Below, piece after piece: positions 9,508-19,056 of a stretch of DNA of 64,000 nucleotides. Each line of letters opens with the position of its first letter. The stretch's first letter is position 1. The stretch covers positions 1,922,001 to 1,986,000 of the forward strand of contig CP119076.1 in the NCBI GenBank assembly GCA_029027985.1, read 5' to 3'. The notes below the pieces were generated by a model. It did no database searches and had not been told where the DNA came from. It saw nothing but the letters and a program-made list of their open reading frames with translations. Position numbers and translations under genes: made by a program. Source of the DNA: Klebsiella aerogenes. GTDB taxonomy: Bacteria; Pseudomonadota; Gammaproteobacteria; Enterobacterales; Enterobacteriaceae.

Positions 9508-10872
9508 TTAGTCACACTGGACTTTGATTGCCAGTCCTCCGCGAGACGTTTCGCGGTACTTGGCGTTCATATCTTTACCCGTTTCGTACATGGTCTCGAT
9601 AACTTTATCGAGGGAGACGCGCGGCTCGCTGGTGCGGCGCATCGCCATCCGCGCGGCGTTAATCGCCTTCACTGACGCAATAGCGTTACGCTCGATACAC
9701 GGTACCTGAACCTGTCCGGCGACCGGGTCGCAGGTCAGACCGAGGTTGTGCTCCATGCCGATTTCCGCCGCCACGCATACCTGTTCCGGGCTGGCGCCGA
9801 GTAGCTCGGCCAGACCCGCCGCCGCCATCGAACAGGCCACGCCGACTTCGCCCTGGCAGCCGACTTCTGCGCCGGAAATAGACGCATTCATCTTGTATAG
9901 CGCGCCAATCGCGCCGGAAGCCATAAAGTAGCGAATATAGATATCCGGGCTAACGGACTCGATAAAGTGATCGTAGTAGGCGAGCACCGCCGGGACGATC
10001 CCGCACGCGCCATTGGTTGGCGCGGTAACAACGCGTCCGCCGGCGGCGTTCTCTTCATTGACCGCCAGGGCGAACATGTTCACCCAGTCGACAACGTTCA
10101 TCGGGTCGTTAGACAGCTTATCGCTGGCCACCAGCAAACGACGCAGCGCCGAGGCGCGACGCGGCACGCGCAGCGGACCTGGCAGTACGCCTTCGGTATT
10201 CATGCCGCGATCGATACACGCACGCATGGTTTGCCAGACGTTATCGAAATACGCTTCGATCTCTTTCTTGCTGTGCAGCGCCAGTTCGTTCTGCATGACC
10301 ATGCCGGAGAGCGACAGCCCGGTCTCCTTACAGTAACCCAACATTTCCTGCGCCGATTTAAACGGATACGGAACCTGTAGTTCGTTCGCGTCTTCTTTGC
10401 CGAAATGCTCTTCGTCGACGATAAAACCGCCGCCGATAGAATAGTAAGTCTTGCTGTAGATTTCTTTTTCGCCCGCCCAGGCATGGAGCGTCATGCCGTT
10501 TTCATGCAGCGGCAGGTTGTCGCTACGAAAACGCATGCCGTCATCCGCCGGGAAGTCGACTTCGTGCTGCCCGTTTGCCAGCAGCAGACGGCCGCGCGTT
10601 TCAACGTCGCGGATAAATGCCGGGATCGCGTCAATGTCGACTGTAGCAGGCAGATTGCCCGCCAGTCCCATGATAATAGCGATGTCCGTGTGGTGGCCTT
10701 TGCCGGTTAATGAAAGCGACCCGTAGACGTCAACCGCGACGCGCGTCACTTCATTAAGCAATCCCTTTTCGACCAGGTCATCGACGAACTGTTTACCGGC
10801 CTTCATCGGCCCTACAGTATGGGAAGATGAGGGACCAATCCCCACCTTGAACATGTCGAATATACTAATCAC
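9508..10872 (-). CDS. sdaA: L-serine dehydratase 1
   Basis: Iron-sulfur dependent enzyme converting L-serine to pyruvate and ammonia in the cytosol. The 454-residue protein starts with the beta-domain block [19 protein letters not shown]. The C-terminal alpha-domain cysteines that hold the [4Fe-4S] cluster are in [18 protein letters not shown] and TCDPVAG. The start codon is GTG with AGGAG eight bases before it, as in E. coli sdaA. It is a single-gene unit. A second serine deaminase of the same family, tdcG, lies at the right end of this window. Confidence 0.96.
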   Translation of the reverse strand: MISIFDMFKVGIGPSSSHTVGPMKAGKQFVDDLVEKGLLNEVTRVAVDVYGSLSLTGKGHHTDIAIIMGLAGNLPATVDIDAIPAFIRDVETRGRLLLANGQHEVDFPADDGMRFRSDNLPLHENGMTLHAWAGEKEIYSKTYYSIGGGFIVDEEHFGKEDANELQVPYPFKSAQEMLGYCKETGLSLSGMVMQNELALHSKKEIEAYFDNVWQTMRACIDRGMNTEGVLPGPLRVPRRASALRRLLVASDKLSNDPMNVVDWVNMFALAVNEENAAGGRVVTAPTNGACGIVPAVLAYYDHFIESVSPDIYIRYFMASGAIGALYKMNASISGAEVGCQGEVGVACSMAAAGLAELLGASPEQVCVAAEIGMEHNLGLTCDPVAGQVQVPCIERNAIASVKAINAARMAMRRTSEPRVSLDKVIETMYETGKDMNAKYRETSRGGLAIKVQCD

Positions 10873-11035
10873 GATAACACTCCTGACAGGGTTACCGCGA
10901 TTGCGGTAACGATGTAATAACTGCGCATAGTGTAAGAGGGAACCGGGTTGTCAGCTTAACTATTCACATGAATTAAACTAATGGATAACCTTGGTTTTAC
11001 TAATAGTGAGAGCGCCTTCTCACTACCAATTATAG

Positions 11036-11614
11036 CTAAGGGCGGGTGCCGATTTGCAGCGCCAGCTCGCGAATAATACCGGCGGTCATTCCCCAGACAA
11101 AATAATGCTGGTACCACGATAACCAGACGCGATGAGAATTGCCGCGGCGGTGGATGTCCAGCGGGTGGTAGCGCCCCAGACGCAGCGCCTCTTCCAGCGG
11201 CATTTCAAATACCGCCGAGACTTCATCCTGGCTGGCGTGATAATGCAGATCCGGCGGGATAATGCCAACGACCGGGGTCACCTGAAAGCCGGTGACGCTG
11301 TCGACCGGCGGCAGCACGCCAATCACCTCAACGACCTCCGGCGGGATCGCCACTTCTTCCTGAGCTTCGCGCAGCGCGGCGGCAATTAATGTCGCGTCGG
11401 TGTTATCCACCGCCCCGCCGGGAAAGGCGACCTGGCCGGCGTGCTTGCGCAGCAGCGGCGAACGCTGGGTCAACAGCAGACCGGGCTGCGCTCGGCGCAC
11501 GATCGGCACCAGTACCGCCGCCTGACGTTGGTTCAGCGCCTGTGGCGAAGGCTGTGGGCGCAACAGTTGAAAACGGGAAAGAAAGTCGTCCAGTTCGAGG
11601 GCGTTAGCCGCCAT
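11036..11614 (-). CDS. nudL: Nudix hydrolase NudL (YeaB)
   Basis: A 192-residue Nudix-fold protein of the CoA-pyrophosphatase-like group. The box reads [23 protein letters not shown], keeping the REAxEEV helix residues that bind the metal; the NudL motif is followed by [20 protein letters not shown]. Cleavage of CoA or a nucleoside diphosphate derivative is the family expectation; the physiological substrate is not established. It lies three bases after the pabB stop, so the two form a pair. Confidence 0.92.
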   Translation of the reverse strand: MAANALELDDFLSRFQLLRPQPSPQALNQRQAAVLVPIVRRAQPGLLLTQRSPLLRKHAGQVAFPGGAVDNTDATLIAAALREAQEEVAIPPEVVEVIGVLPPVDSVTGFQVTPVVGIIPPDLHYHASQDEVSAVFEMPLEEALRLGRYHPLDIHRRGNSHRVWLSWYQHYFVWGMTAGIIRELALQIGTRP

Positions 11615-11617
11615 GTT

Positions 11618-12973
11618 CTAGCTCTCCAGTTGGTGCAGGATACGGTTAACTTTATCAAAAGTTTCCTGATATTCCGCCGCTTCTTCGCTGTCCGCCACAA
11701 TACCGCCGCCGGCGGAGCAGTACAGCTGCCCCTGCCAGGCGGTCAGAGTGCGGATGGTAATGCTGGTATCCATATTGCCGCACAGGCTGAGATAGCCGAT
11801 GCTGCCGCACCAGGCGTTGCGCCGCTGTGGTTCCAGTTCGTCGATGATCTCCATGGCGCGAACTTTCGGCGCGCCAGTGATGGAGCCGCCGGGGAAGGCC
11901 GCGCGCAGCAGATCGCTGGCATCAAGCGTAGCAGGCAATCGGGCGGTGATAGTGCTCACCAGGTGATGCACCGCCGGGAACGGTTCGACCACGAATAGCT
12001 CGGGAACGCGAACGCTGCCCGGTTCGGCGACGCGACCGATGTCGTTACGCATCAGGTCGACAATCATCAGGTTCTCGGCGCGGTCTTTCGGCGAGTTTGC
12101 CAACTTTGCGGCCTGCAGTGCATCTTCCTGCGGGGAATCGAGCCGCGGCAGGGTACCTTTAATCGGGCGCGTCTGGATCTCGCCCTGATGCAGTTGGATA
12201 AAACGCTCCGGCGACAGGCTTAGAATCGCCCCTTCCTCCAGGCGGATAAAGGCGCTGAATGGGGCGCGGTTGGCGGCGTTAAGCTGACGGAACGCTTGCC
12301 ATTCATCACCACGATAGCTGGCCTGAAAACGCTGCGCCAGATTGACCTGGTAGCAGTCGCCACTGTGCAAATACGCCTGCACCTGACGGAATTTTTCGCC
12401 ATATTGCTGGCGGTTCATATTCGACCGCCAGGGCGAGGTGAGGGCGAAGGGGTCAACCTGCTGGCGCGTTTGCGCTTCCAGCCACTGCAGGCGCTGTTGC
12501 GGATCCTCGTAGCTGAGCAACGACACCTGCTGGCGCTGATGATCGACAATCAGCGCCCAGTCATAAATCCCGACCGCCATGTCCGGCAGTGCGATATCGG
12601 CCTGCGCCCGGCGGGGAAGCCGCTCAAAGCGGCGGCCAAGATCGTAGCCGAATAACCCCAGCGCGCCACCGAGAAACGGCAGGTCTTCATGCGCCTGTGG
12701 GGCGAACTGACAGCGATCCAGTTGCTGTTGCAGCAGAAGCAGCGGATCGTCCAGCGAAACGTCAGCGCTTTTGCCGTCGTTGACCCAGGTTTGCTCGCCG
12801 TGGGTGACCAGCGTGGCGCGCGGTGTCGCGACGATAATATCAAAACGGTTATGCGGGTGGTCGGCAAAGCCGGAGTGCAGCAGCATCGCCCACGGCGTCG
12901 CGCTTAATGGCGCGAAATAATGTTCGGCGGCATCCGGGCGCCAGGGCAGGGTAATAATAGCGGGGGACAACAT
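11618..12973 (-). CDS. pabB: Aminodeoxychorismate synthase component I
   Basis: With PabA it converts chorismate and glutamine to 4-amino-4-deoxychorismate for folate synthesis. 451 residues of the chorismate-binding family, with motifs IKGTLPR, SLSPERF, GSITGAPK and the C-terminal GGGIVADS. I start at the ATG at 12973 giving MLSPAIITLPW, which aligns with E. coli and has GAGG upstream. The frame is open 22 codons further but without conservation. Divergent from yoaH, 85 bp apart. Confidence 0.95.
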   Translation of the reverse strand: MLSPAIITLPWRPDAAEHYFAPLSATPWAMLLHSGFADHPHNRFDIIVATPRATLVTHGEQTWVNDGKSADVSLDDPLLLLQQQLDRCQFAPQAHEDLPFLGGALGLFGYDLGRRFERLPRRAQADIALPDMAVGIYDWALIVDHQRQQVSLLSYEDPQQRLQWLEAQTRQQVDPFALTSPWRSNMNRQQYGEKFRQVQAYLHSGDCYQVNLAQRFQASYRGDEWQAFRQLNAANRAPFSAFIRLEEGAILSLSPERFIQLHQGEIQTRPIKGTLPRLDSPQEDALQAAKLANSPKDRAENLMIVDLMRNDIGRVAEPGSVRVPELFVVEPFPAVHHLVSTITARLPATLDASDLLRAAFPGGSITGAPKVRAMEIIDELEPQRRNAWCGSIGYLSLCGNMDTSITIRTLTAWQGQLYCSAGGGIVADSEEAAEYQETFDKVNRILHQLES

Positions 12974-13058
12974 CAACCTCGATCCTAATGTACCGCCCAC
13001 TGGCGAATTTGCGGACGGCGTGAAATAATTACGCCCCACAATGTAGCAGGAGTGAGTG

Positions 13059-13244
13059 ATGTTTGCAGGTTTACCTTCGCTGAGCCATGAGCAACAGCAA
13101 AAAGCGGTCGAACGTATTCAGGAACTGATGGCGCAAGGCATGAGCAGCGGCCAGGCTATCGCCCTGGTGGCCGATGAACTGCGCGCCACGCATACCGGCG
13201 ACCGGATCGTAGCGCGCTTCGAAGATGAAGACGAAGACGAGTAA
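13059..13244 (+). CDS. yoaH: UPF0181 small protein YoaH
   Basis: 61-residue conserved cytoplasmic protein of unknown function, starting [20 protein letters not shown] and ending in an acidic tail EDEDEDE. AGGAGTGAG precedes the ATG; an in-frame GTG lies one codon upstream but is too close to the ribosome site. It sits between pabB (divergent) and yoaB (convergent, abutting stop codons). Confidence 0.93.
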
Positions 13245-13589
13245 TTACGCCGCGGCGATAATTTTGATCTCAACTTTATACTGTGGCTTCATCAGGGTCG
13301 CCTGTACGGTGCAGCGCACCGGCGCGTGACCGGCGACAACCCAGGCATCCCAGGCTTTGTTCATCGCCGCAAAATCGTCTTTGTTGGCGAGAAAAATGGT
13401 GGCATCAAGGATACGCGACTTGTTGCTGCCCTGTTTTTCCAGCACGGCGTCAATTTGCGCCAGAGTGTTGGCGGTTTGTTCAAACGCATCGGCGTCGAGG
13501 TTTTCCGGCACTCCGGTATAATAGATAGTCTGGTTGTGGATCACGACATCAGACCAGCGGGCTTCAGCATCAATACGCGTAATTGTCAT
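13245..13589 (-). CDS. yoaB: RidA/YjgF-family protein YoaB
   Basis: 114-residue member of the RidA superfamily. RidA itself hydrolyses reactive enamines and imines released by PLP dehydratases, but the substrate of YoaB-type members is unknown. The conserved block HAPVRCTVQATLMKPQYKVEI contains the Arg that binds carboxylate in RidA. It lies opposite yoaA, 131 bp away, and its stop codon abuts that of yoaH. Confidence 0.92.
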   Translation of the reverse strand: MTITRIDAEARWSDVVIHNQTIYYTGVPENLDADAFEQTANTLAQIDAVLEKQGSNKSRILDATIFLANKDDFAAMNKAWDAWVVAGHAPVRCTVQATLMKPQYKVEIKIIAAA

Positions 13590-13720
13590 TTATCTTTCCT
13601 CTTTGTTCTATCCATTCGGCTGCGGCAAGACTGCCATAATGTTCCGTCCGCGTCACTACCCGGACTGGCGAAACGCCGTTCTCCCTGACATAATCACTGT
13701 CCAAATAACCAGGGGGCAAT

Positions 13721-15631
13721 GTGATCGACGATTTTGCAGCAGACGGCCAACTGGCCATGGCGATACCGGGATTTAAACCGCGCGAACCGCAGCGCCAGAT
13801 GGCGATAGCGGTCAGCGAGGCGATCGAAGCCTCCCGGCCGCTGGTGGTGGAAGCCGGTACCGGAACCGGGAAGACCTATGCTTACCTGGCGCCAGCGCTG
13901 CGGGCTAATAAAAAGGTGATTATCTCCACCGGTTCGAAAGCGTTGCAGGATCAGCTGTATAGCCGCGATCTGCCGACTGTTGCCAAAGCCCTCAAATTCA
14001 CCGGTAAACTGGCGCTATTGAAAGGGCGCTCCAACTACCTGTGCCTCGAACGCCTTGAACAGCAGGCGCTGGCCGGTGGCGATTTGCCGGTGCAAACGCT
14101 GAGCGACGTCATTCTGTTACGCTCCTGGTCCAACCAAACGCTCGATGGCGATATCAGTACCTGCGCCAGCGTCGCCGAAGATTCACAGGCCTGGCCGCTG
14201 GTCACCAGTACCAACGATAACTGCCTTGGCAGCGATTGCCCGCTGTACAAAGATTGCTTTGTGGTGAAAGCGCGTAAAAAAGCGATGGATGCCGATGTGG
14301 TGGTGGTCAACCATCACCTGTTCCTTGCCGATATGGTGGTAAAAGAGAGCGGCTTTGCCGAGCTTATTCCTGAGGCGGAAGTGATGATCTTCGATGAAGC
14401 CCATCAATTGCCGGATATCGCCAGCCAGTACTTCGGCCAGTCGCTTTCCAGCCGCCAGCTTCTGGATTTGGCGAAAGACATCACGATTGCCTATCGCACG
14501 GAACTGAAGGATACCCAGCAGCTGCAAAAATGTGCTGACCGCCTGGCGCAAAGCGCGCAGGATTTTCGCCTGCAGCTGGGCGATCCTGGCTATCGCGGTA
14601 ACCTGCGCGAGCTGCTGGCAGATAGCCATATTCAACGCGCGCTGCTGCTGCTCGATGATGCCCTTGAGCTGTGTTACGACGTAGCCAAACTGTCGCTTGG
14701 CCGCTCTGCGCTGCTCGACGCCGCCTTTGAACGAGCGACAATCTACCGTGGTCGCTTAAAGCGGCTCAAAGAGATTAACCAGCCAGGGTATAGCTACTGG
14801 TATGAATGCACCTCACGCCACTTTACTCTCGCGTTAACGCCGTTAACCGTCGCCGAAAAGTTTAAAGAGGTGATGGCGCAAAAATCAGGGAGCTGGATCT
14901 TTACTTCGGCGACGCTGTCGGTCAACGACGATTTACACCACTTCACCGCCCGATTGGGCATTGATGAGGCGCAGACGCTGCTGCTGCCAAGCCCATTTGA
15001 TTACCAGCATCAGGCGTTGCTCTGCGTGCCGCGGAATTTACCGCTGCCGAACCAGCCCGGCGCCGCGCGTCACCTGGCGGCGATGCTCAAACCGTTGATC
15101 GAAGCTAACGACGGGCGCTGCTTTATGTTGTGTACCTCGCACGCCATGATGCGCGACCTGGCGGAACAGTTCCGCGCCACCATGACGCTACCGGTGCTAC
15201 TGCAGGGGGAGACCAGCAAAGGCCAATTACTGCAGCAGTTCGTCAGTGCAGGCAACGCGTTGTTGGTGGCGACCAGCAGCTTCTGGGAGGGTGTTGACGT
15301 ACGCGGCGACGCGCTGTCGTTGGTGATCATCGATAAACTGCCATTTACCTCGCCGGACGATCCGTTGTTGAAAGCGCGAATGGAAGACTGCCGCATGCGC
15401 GGCGGCGATCCGTTCGATGAAGTCCAGCTACCGGACGCGGTGATCACCCTGAAGCAGGGCGTTGGCCGCTTGATCCGCGATATCGACGATCGCGGCGTAC
15501 TGGTGATTTGCGATAACCGGCTGGTCATGCGTCCCTATGGCGCGGTGTTCCTCGCCAGCCTGCCGCCTGCGCCGCGAACCCGCGATATCCGCCGGGCGGT
15601 ACGATTCCTCGCCGTACCGCCAGCGAGGTAA
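13721..15631 (+). CDS. yoaA: ATP-dependent DNA helicase YoaA (XPD/DinG family)
   Basis: Iron-sulfur superfamily 2 helicase of 636 residues. In E. coli it acts with the Pol III chi subunit in tolerance of replication-fork damage. Walker A is EAGTGTGKTYAYLAP near residue 50 and the DEAH box is IFDEAHQLP near 220. Four cysteines between them (STCASV, DNCLGSDCPLYKDC) match the Fe-S site of the family. C-terminal motifs FTSATLS, SSFWEGVDVRG and GVGRLIRD complete the helicase core. The start is GTG with AGGGGG before it. tsaB follows after 146 bp. Confidence 0.94.
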   Translation: MIDDFAADGQLAMAIPGFKPREPQRQMAIAVSEAIEASRPLVVEAGTGTGKTYAYLAPALRANKKVIISTGSKALQDQLYSRDLPTVAKALKFTGKLALLKGRSNYLCLERLEQQALAGGDLPVQTLSDVILLRSWSNQTLDGDISTCASVAEDSQAWPLVTSTNDNCLGSDCPLYKDCFVVKARKKAMDADVVVVNHHLFLADMVVKESGFAELIPEAEVMIFDEAHQLPDIASQYFGQSLSSRQLLDLAKDITIAYRTELKDTQQLQKCADRLAQSAQDFRLQLGDPGYRGNLRELLADSHIQRALLLLDDALELCYDVAKLSLGRSALLDAAFERATIYRGRLKRLKEINQPGYSYWYECTSRHFTLALTPLTVAEKFKEVMAQKSGSWIFTSATLSVNDDLHHFTARLGIDEAQTLLLPSPFDYQHQALLCVPRNLPLPNQPGAARHLAAMLKPLIEANDGRCFMLCTSHAMMRDLAEQFRATMTLPVLLQGETSKGQLLQQFVSAGNALLVATSSFWEGVDVRGDALSLVIIDKLPFTSPDDPLLKARMEDCRMRGGDPFDEVQLPDAVITLKQGVGRLIRDIDDRGVLVICDNRLVMRPYGAVFLASLPPAPRTRDIRRAVRFLAVPPAR

Positions 15632-15777
15632 TCCGCGGCAAAATGTGGTAAGCTGCGCGCCATTTTGTCAATCTGCTATCCCCACTGGACTTCGGGCCGC
15701 ATAGCGACGGTTTATCCGTCTGCCTGTCAATATGCCGCCTGCGAGGCCTGGGTTATGTAACGAGAGCGTGACCACCC

Positions 15778-16473
15778 ATGCGAATTTTGGCTATCGATAC
15801 CGCCACGGAGGCGTGCTCCGCGGCGCTGTGGAATGATGGCACCCTTAGTGCTCATTTTGAAATCTGTCCCCGCGAACACACCCAACGCATCCTGCCATTG
15901 GTGCAGGAAGTCCTCAATGAAAGCGGCACGACGCTGAGCGAGCTGGACGCGCTGGCCTTTGGCCGCGGCCCGGGCAGCTTTACCGGCGTACGTATTGGTA
16001 TTGGCATCGCTCAGGGTCTGGCGCTGGGCGCTGAGCTGCCGATGATTGGTGTCTCTACGCTGGCGACCATGGCGCAGGGCGCGTGGCGTAAAACCGGTGC
16101 GACTCGCGTGCTGGCGGCCATCGACGCGCGTATGGGCGAAGTCTACTGGGCCGAGTACCAGCGCGACGAACAGGGTATCTGGCACGGTGAAGAAACGGAA
16201 GCCGTGCTTAAGCCGGAAGCGGTTGCCGAGCGTCTGGCGCAGCTTTCTGGCGCGTGGGCAACCGTCGGTACCGGCTGGCAGGCGTGGCCCGAGCTGGCGA
16301 AAGGGAGTGGGCTAACCCTGAGCAGCGGCGAGATTGAGCTACCGACGGCGGAAGACATGCTGCCACTGGCAACGCAGCTACTGGCGGCAGGGAAAACGGT
16401 GGCCGTTGAAAACGCGGAACCTGTTTATTTGCGAAACGAAGTGGCGTGGAAGAAACTTCCAGGCCGTGAGTGA
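15778..16473 (+). CDS. tsaB: tRNA threonylcarbamoyladenosine biosynthesis protein TsaB
   Basis: Essential partner of TsaD and TsaE in forming t6A37 on ANN-decoding tRNAs. 231 residues, same length as E. coli, with the ASKHA-fold start [18 protein letters not shown] and the conserved [16 protein letters not shown] segment. It lacks the metal-binding histidines of TsaD, as usual for TsaB. yeaY follows 38 bp downstream. Confidence 0.95.
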   Translation: MRILAIDTATEACSAALWNDGTLSAHFEICPREHTQRILPLVQEVLNESGTTLSELDALAFGRGPGSFTGVRIGIGIAQGLALGAELPMIGVSTLATMAQGAWRKTGATRVLAAIDARMGEVYWAEYQRDEQGIWHGEETEAVLKPEAVAERLAQLSGAWATVGTGWQAWPELAKGSGLTLSSGEIELPTAEDMLPLATQLLAAGKTVAVENAEPVYLRNEVAWKKLPGRE

Positions 16474-16511
16474 ATCTCAGTACAGAGAAGACTGAGAGAA
16501 GGAGTCGCATC

Positions 16512-17093
16512 ATGGCGAGTCAAAAACAGGGTGTCCGTTGGCTGTTAGCCGCGGCGGTTGCCGTTGCGCTAAGCGGCTGCGTGTCGGTGCCGGACGCTAT
16601 TAAAGGCACCAGCCCAACGCCGCAGCAAGATTTAGTGCGGGTAATGAACGCGCCGCAGCTGTATATCGGCCAGGAAGCGCGTTTTGGCGGCAAGGTCGTC
16701 AACGTGCAGAACCAACAAGGGAAAACCCGCTTAGAAATCGCCACCGTACCGTTGGATAGCGGGGCGCGCCCGGAATTGGGTGAACCGTCGCGCGGGCGCA
16801 TCTTCGCTGATGTGAATGGTTTCCTTGATCCGGTCGATTTCCGCGGTCAACTGGTGACGGTGGTCGGGCCGATTAGCGGCGTTGTCGACGGTAAAATCGG
16901 CGCCACATCATATAAATTCATGCTGATGAATGCCACCGGATATAAGCGCTGGAACGTGGTGCAGCAGGTGGTGATGCCGCCGCAGCCCATCGATCCGTGG
17001 ATGCTGGGGCCGCGTCCCTGGGGTTACGGATACGGCGGCTGGGGGTGGTATAATCCGGGCCCGGCTGAAGTAAGAAATGTCGTAACGGAATGA
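16512..17093 (+). CDS. yeaY: Slp-family outer-membrane lipoprotein YeaY
   Basis: 193-residue lipoprotein. The signal peptide has the hydrophobic stretch [14 protein letters not shown] and a lipobox LSGC with Cys23 as acylated residue. After it comes the Slp domain, with [19 protein letters not shown] and [14 protein letters not shown], and a Pro/Trp/Gly-rich tail. I start at the ATG at 16512, because AAGGAG lies right before it and the signal peptide then has normal length; the frame is open 14 codons further up. Function unknown; in E. coli it belongs to the envelope-stress set. Confidence 0.92.
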   Translation: MASQKQGVRWLLAAAVAVALSGCVSVPDAIKGTSPTPQQDLVRVMNAPQLYIGQEARFGGKVVNVQNQQGKTRLEIATVPLDSGARPELGEPSRGRIFADVNGFLDPVDFRGQLVTVVGPISGVVDGKIGATSYKFMLMNATGYKRWNVVQQVVMPPQPIDPWMLGPRPWGYGYGGWGWYNPGPAEVRNVVTE

Positions 17094-17117
17094 TTTTGTT
17101 GTTTTTATAATGGAATA

Positions 17118-17151
17118 GAAACAGCGGCTAGCCCGCTGTTTCGTGTTTTTT
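17118..17151 (+). terminator. Intrinsic terminator of tsaB-yeaY
   Basis: Perfect 10-bp stem GAAACAGCGG / CCGCTGTTTC with a 5-base loop, followed by GTGTTTTTTA. Confidence 0.88.
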
Positions 17152-17211
17152 AGTCTCATAAGAAAAATAAATAGTGACGCGCTTCGCAACCTGAAAAACG
17201 CCTAATTAATA

Positions 17212-17236
17212 AACTGGTACGCTGAGTTAATATAAT
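17212..17236 (+). promoter_or_regulatory. fadD core promoter with FadR-like operator
   Basis: AACTGGTACGCTGAGTT (17212-17228) matches 12 of 16 defined positions of the FadR consensus AACTGGTCnGACCAGTT. It ends two bases before a perfect -10 hexamer TATAAT (17231-17236). The -35 is weak. FadR bound here would cover the spacer and block polymerase, consistent with known repression of fadD by FadR. fadR itself lies 15.5 kb to the right. Confidence 0.65.
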
Positions 17237-17301
17237 GTTAACAGAATGTTTGTTGATCAGGGGCTGTGATGACGACGAATAACTATTTCAGAGGTGATGC
17301 A

Positions 17302-18987
17302 GTGAAAAAGGTTTGGCTAAACCGTTATCCCGCCGATGTTCCGGCGGAGATAAATCCTGACCGCTATCAATCCCTGGTTGAATTGTTTGAACACGCCACC
17401 ACGCGCTATGCCGATCAACCGGCATTCATCAACATGGGCGAGGTGATGACCTATCGTAAGCTGGAAGAGCGCAGCCGCGCTTTCGCCGCTTATCTCCAGC
17501 AGGGATTAGGGCTGCAGAAGGGCGACCGCGTCGCGCTGATGATGCCTAACCTACTACAATACCCGGTAGCGCTGTTTGGTGTTCTGCGCGCCGGGATGAT
17601 TGCCGTTAACGTGAATCCGCTGTATACCCCGCGCGAGTTGGAACACCAGCTCAATGACAGCGGCGCGGCGGCGATTGTGATCGTCTCCAACTTTGCGCAT
17701 ACCCTGGAAAAAGTGGTTGAGAAAACCCAGGTTAAGCACGTTATCCTGACGCGGATGGGCGATCAGCTCTCCACCGCCAAGGGAACGCTGGTCAACTTCG
17801 TGGTGAAGTACATCAAGCGACTGGTGCCAAAATACCACCTGCCGGACGCCATCTCGTTTCGTAGCGCCTTGCAGCAGGGCTATCGCATGCAGTATGTGAA
17901 GCCGGAAATCGTCGCTGAAGACCTGGCCTTCCTGCAGTACACCGGCGGCACCACCGGCGTGGCGAAAGGGGCGATGCTGACCCACCGCAACATGCTGGCG
18001 AATCTTGAGCAGGTTAACGCCACCTACGGCCCGCTGTTGCACCGCGGCAAAGAGCTGGTGGTGACCGCGCTGCCGTTGTACCACATCTTCGCGCTGACTA
18101 TGAACTGCCTGCTGTTTATCGAACTGGGCGGGCAGAATCTGCTGATTACCAACCCGCGCGATATTCCTGGGTTGGTGAAAGAGCTGGCGAAATATCCCTT
18201 CACCGCGATGACCGGGGTAAACACCCTGTTTAACGCGTTGTTGAATAACAAAGAGTTCCAGCAGCTTGATTTCTCGTCGTTGCACCTTTCCGCTGGCGGC
18301 GGCATGCCGGTGCAGCAGGTGGTGGCGGAGCGTTGGGTGAAACTGACCGGGCAGTATCTGCTGGAAGGCTACGGCCTGACCGAGTGCTCGCCGTTGGTAA
18401 GCGTCAATCCGCATGATATCGACTATCATAGCGGCAGCATTGGCCTGCCAGTACCCTCAACCGAAGCTAAGCTGGTGGATGACGATGATAACGAAGTCGC
18501 GCCGGGCGAACCGGGCGAACTGTGCATCAAAGGACCGCAGGTGATGCTGGGTTACTGGCAACGCCCGGATGCCACCGATGAAATCATCAAAGACGGCTGG
18601 CTGCATACCGGCGATATTGCGGTGATGGATGATGAAGGTTTCCTGCGCATTGTCGATCGCAAAAAAGATATGATTCTGGTTTCCGGTTTCAACGTCTACC
18701 CGAACGAAATCGAAGATGTGGTGATGCAGCACTCCGGCGTGCAGGAAGTGGCCGCCGTTGGCGTACCGTCCGGCAGCAGCGGAGAAGCGGTGAAGATCTT
18801 CGTGGTGAAGAAAGACGCCACATTAACCGAGGAGGCGTTGGTGACGTTTTGCCGTCGTCACCTTACGGGTTATAAGGTACCGAAGCTGGTGGAGTTCCGC
18901 GATGAGTTGCCGAAATCCAACGTCGGTAAAATTTTACGACGAGAACTTCGTGACGAAGCCCGTGCTAAAGTAGACAATAAAGCCTAA
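17302..18987 (+). CDS. fadD: Long-chain fatty acid-CoA ligase FadD
   Basis: Inner-membrane-associated acyl-CoA synthetase that activates imported long-chain fatty acids, coupling uptake by FadL to beta-oxidation. 561 residues, as in E. coli. The ATP/AMP signature [12 protein letters not shown] is near residue 213 and the FACS motif [26 protein letters not shown] near 431-456. The chosen start is the GTG at 17302 ([14 protein letters not shown]) with GAGGTGATG before it. The frame is open from an ATG 33 bases upstream but without conservation. Confidence 0.96.
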   Translation: MKKVWLNRYPADVPAEINPDRYQSLVELFEHATTRYADQPAFINMGEVMTYRKLEERSRAFAAYLQQGLGLQKGDRVALMMPNLLQYPVALFGVLRAGMIAVNVNPLYTPRELEHQLNDSGAAAIVIVSNFAHTLEKVVEKTQVKHVILTRMGDQLSTAKGTLVNFVVKYIKRLVPKYHLPDAISFRSALQQGYRMQYVKPEIVAEDLAFLQYTGGTTGVAKGAMLTHRNMLANLEQVNATYGPLLHRGKELVVTALPLYHIFALTMNCLLFIELGGQNLLITNPRDIPGLVKELAKYPFTAMTGVNTLFNALLNNKEFQQLDFSSLHLSAGGGMPVQQVVAERWVKLTGQYLLEGYGLTECSPLVSVNPHDIDYHSGSIGLPVPSTEAKLVDDDDNEVAPGEPGELCIKGPQVMLGYWQRPDATDEIIKDGWLHTGDIAVMDDEGFLRIVDRKKDMILVSGFNVYPNEIEDVVMQHSGVQEVAAVGVPSGSSGEAVKIFVVKKDATLTEEALVTFCRRHLTGYKVPKLVEFRDELPKSNVGKILRRELRDEARAKVDNKA

Positions 18988-19006
18988 GCAACGAGTGAGT
19001 CGCCTG

Positions 19007-19030
19007 ACGCCGGCTAAGCCGGCGTTTTTT
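19007..19030 (+). terminator. fadD terminator, also the stem-loop plus U-run in front of rnd
   Basis: ACGCCGGC-TAA-GCCGGCGT followed by six T residues. It stands 19 bp past fadD and 27 bases before the TTG start of rnd. In E. coli a GC stem-loop with a U-run in the rnd leader was reported to be needed for rnd translation, so the same DNA may serve both genes. Confidence 0.85.
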
Positions 19031-19056
19031 ATGGGCGCAAGTTAAGAGAGTAAGAT

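Noticed and set aside
17554-18429. A 291-codon minus-strand frame inside fadD
   Set aside because: Fully contained antisense to a highly conserved gene, His/Gln/Arg-rich, no recognisable domain.
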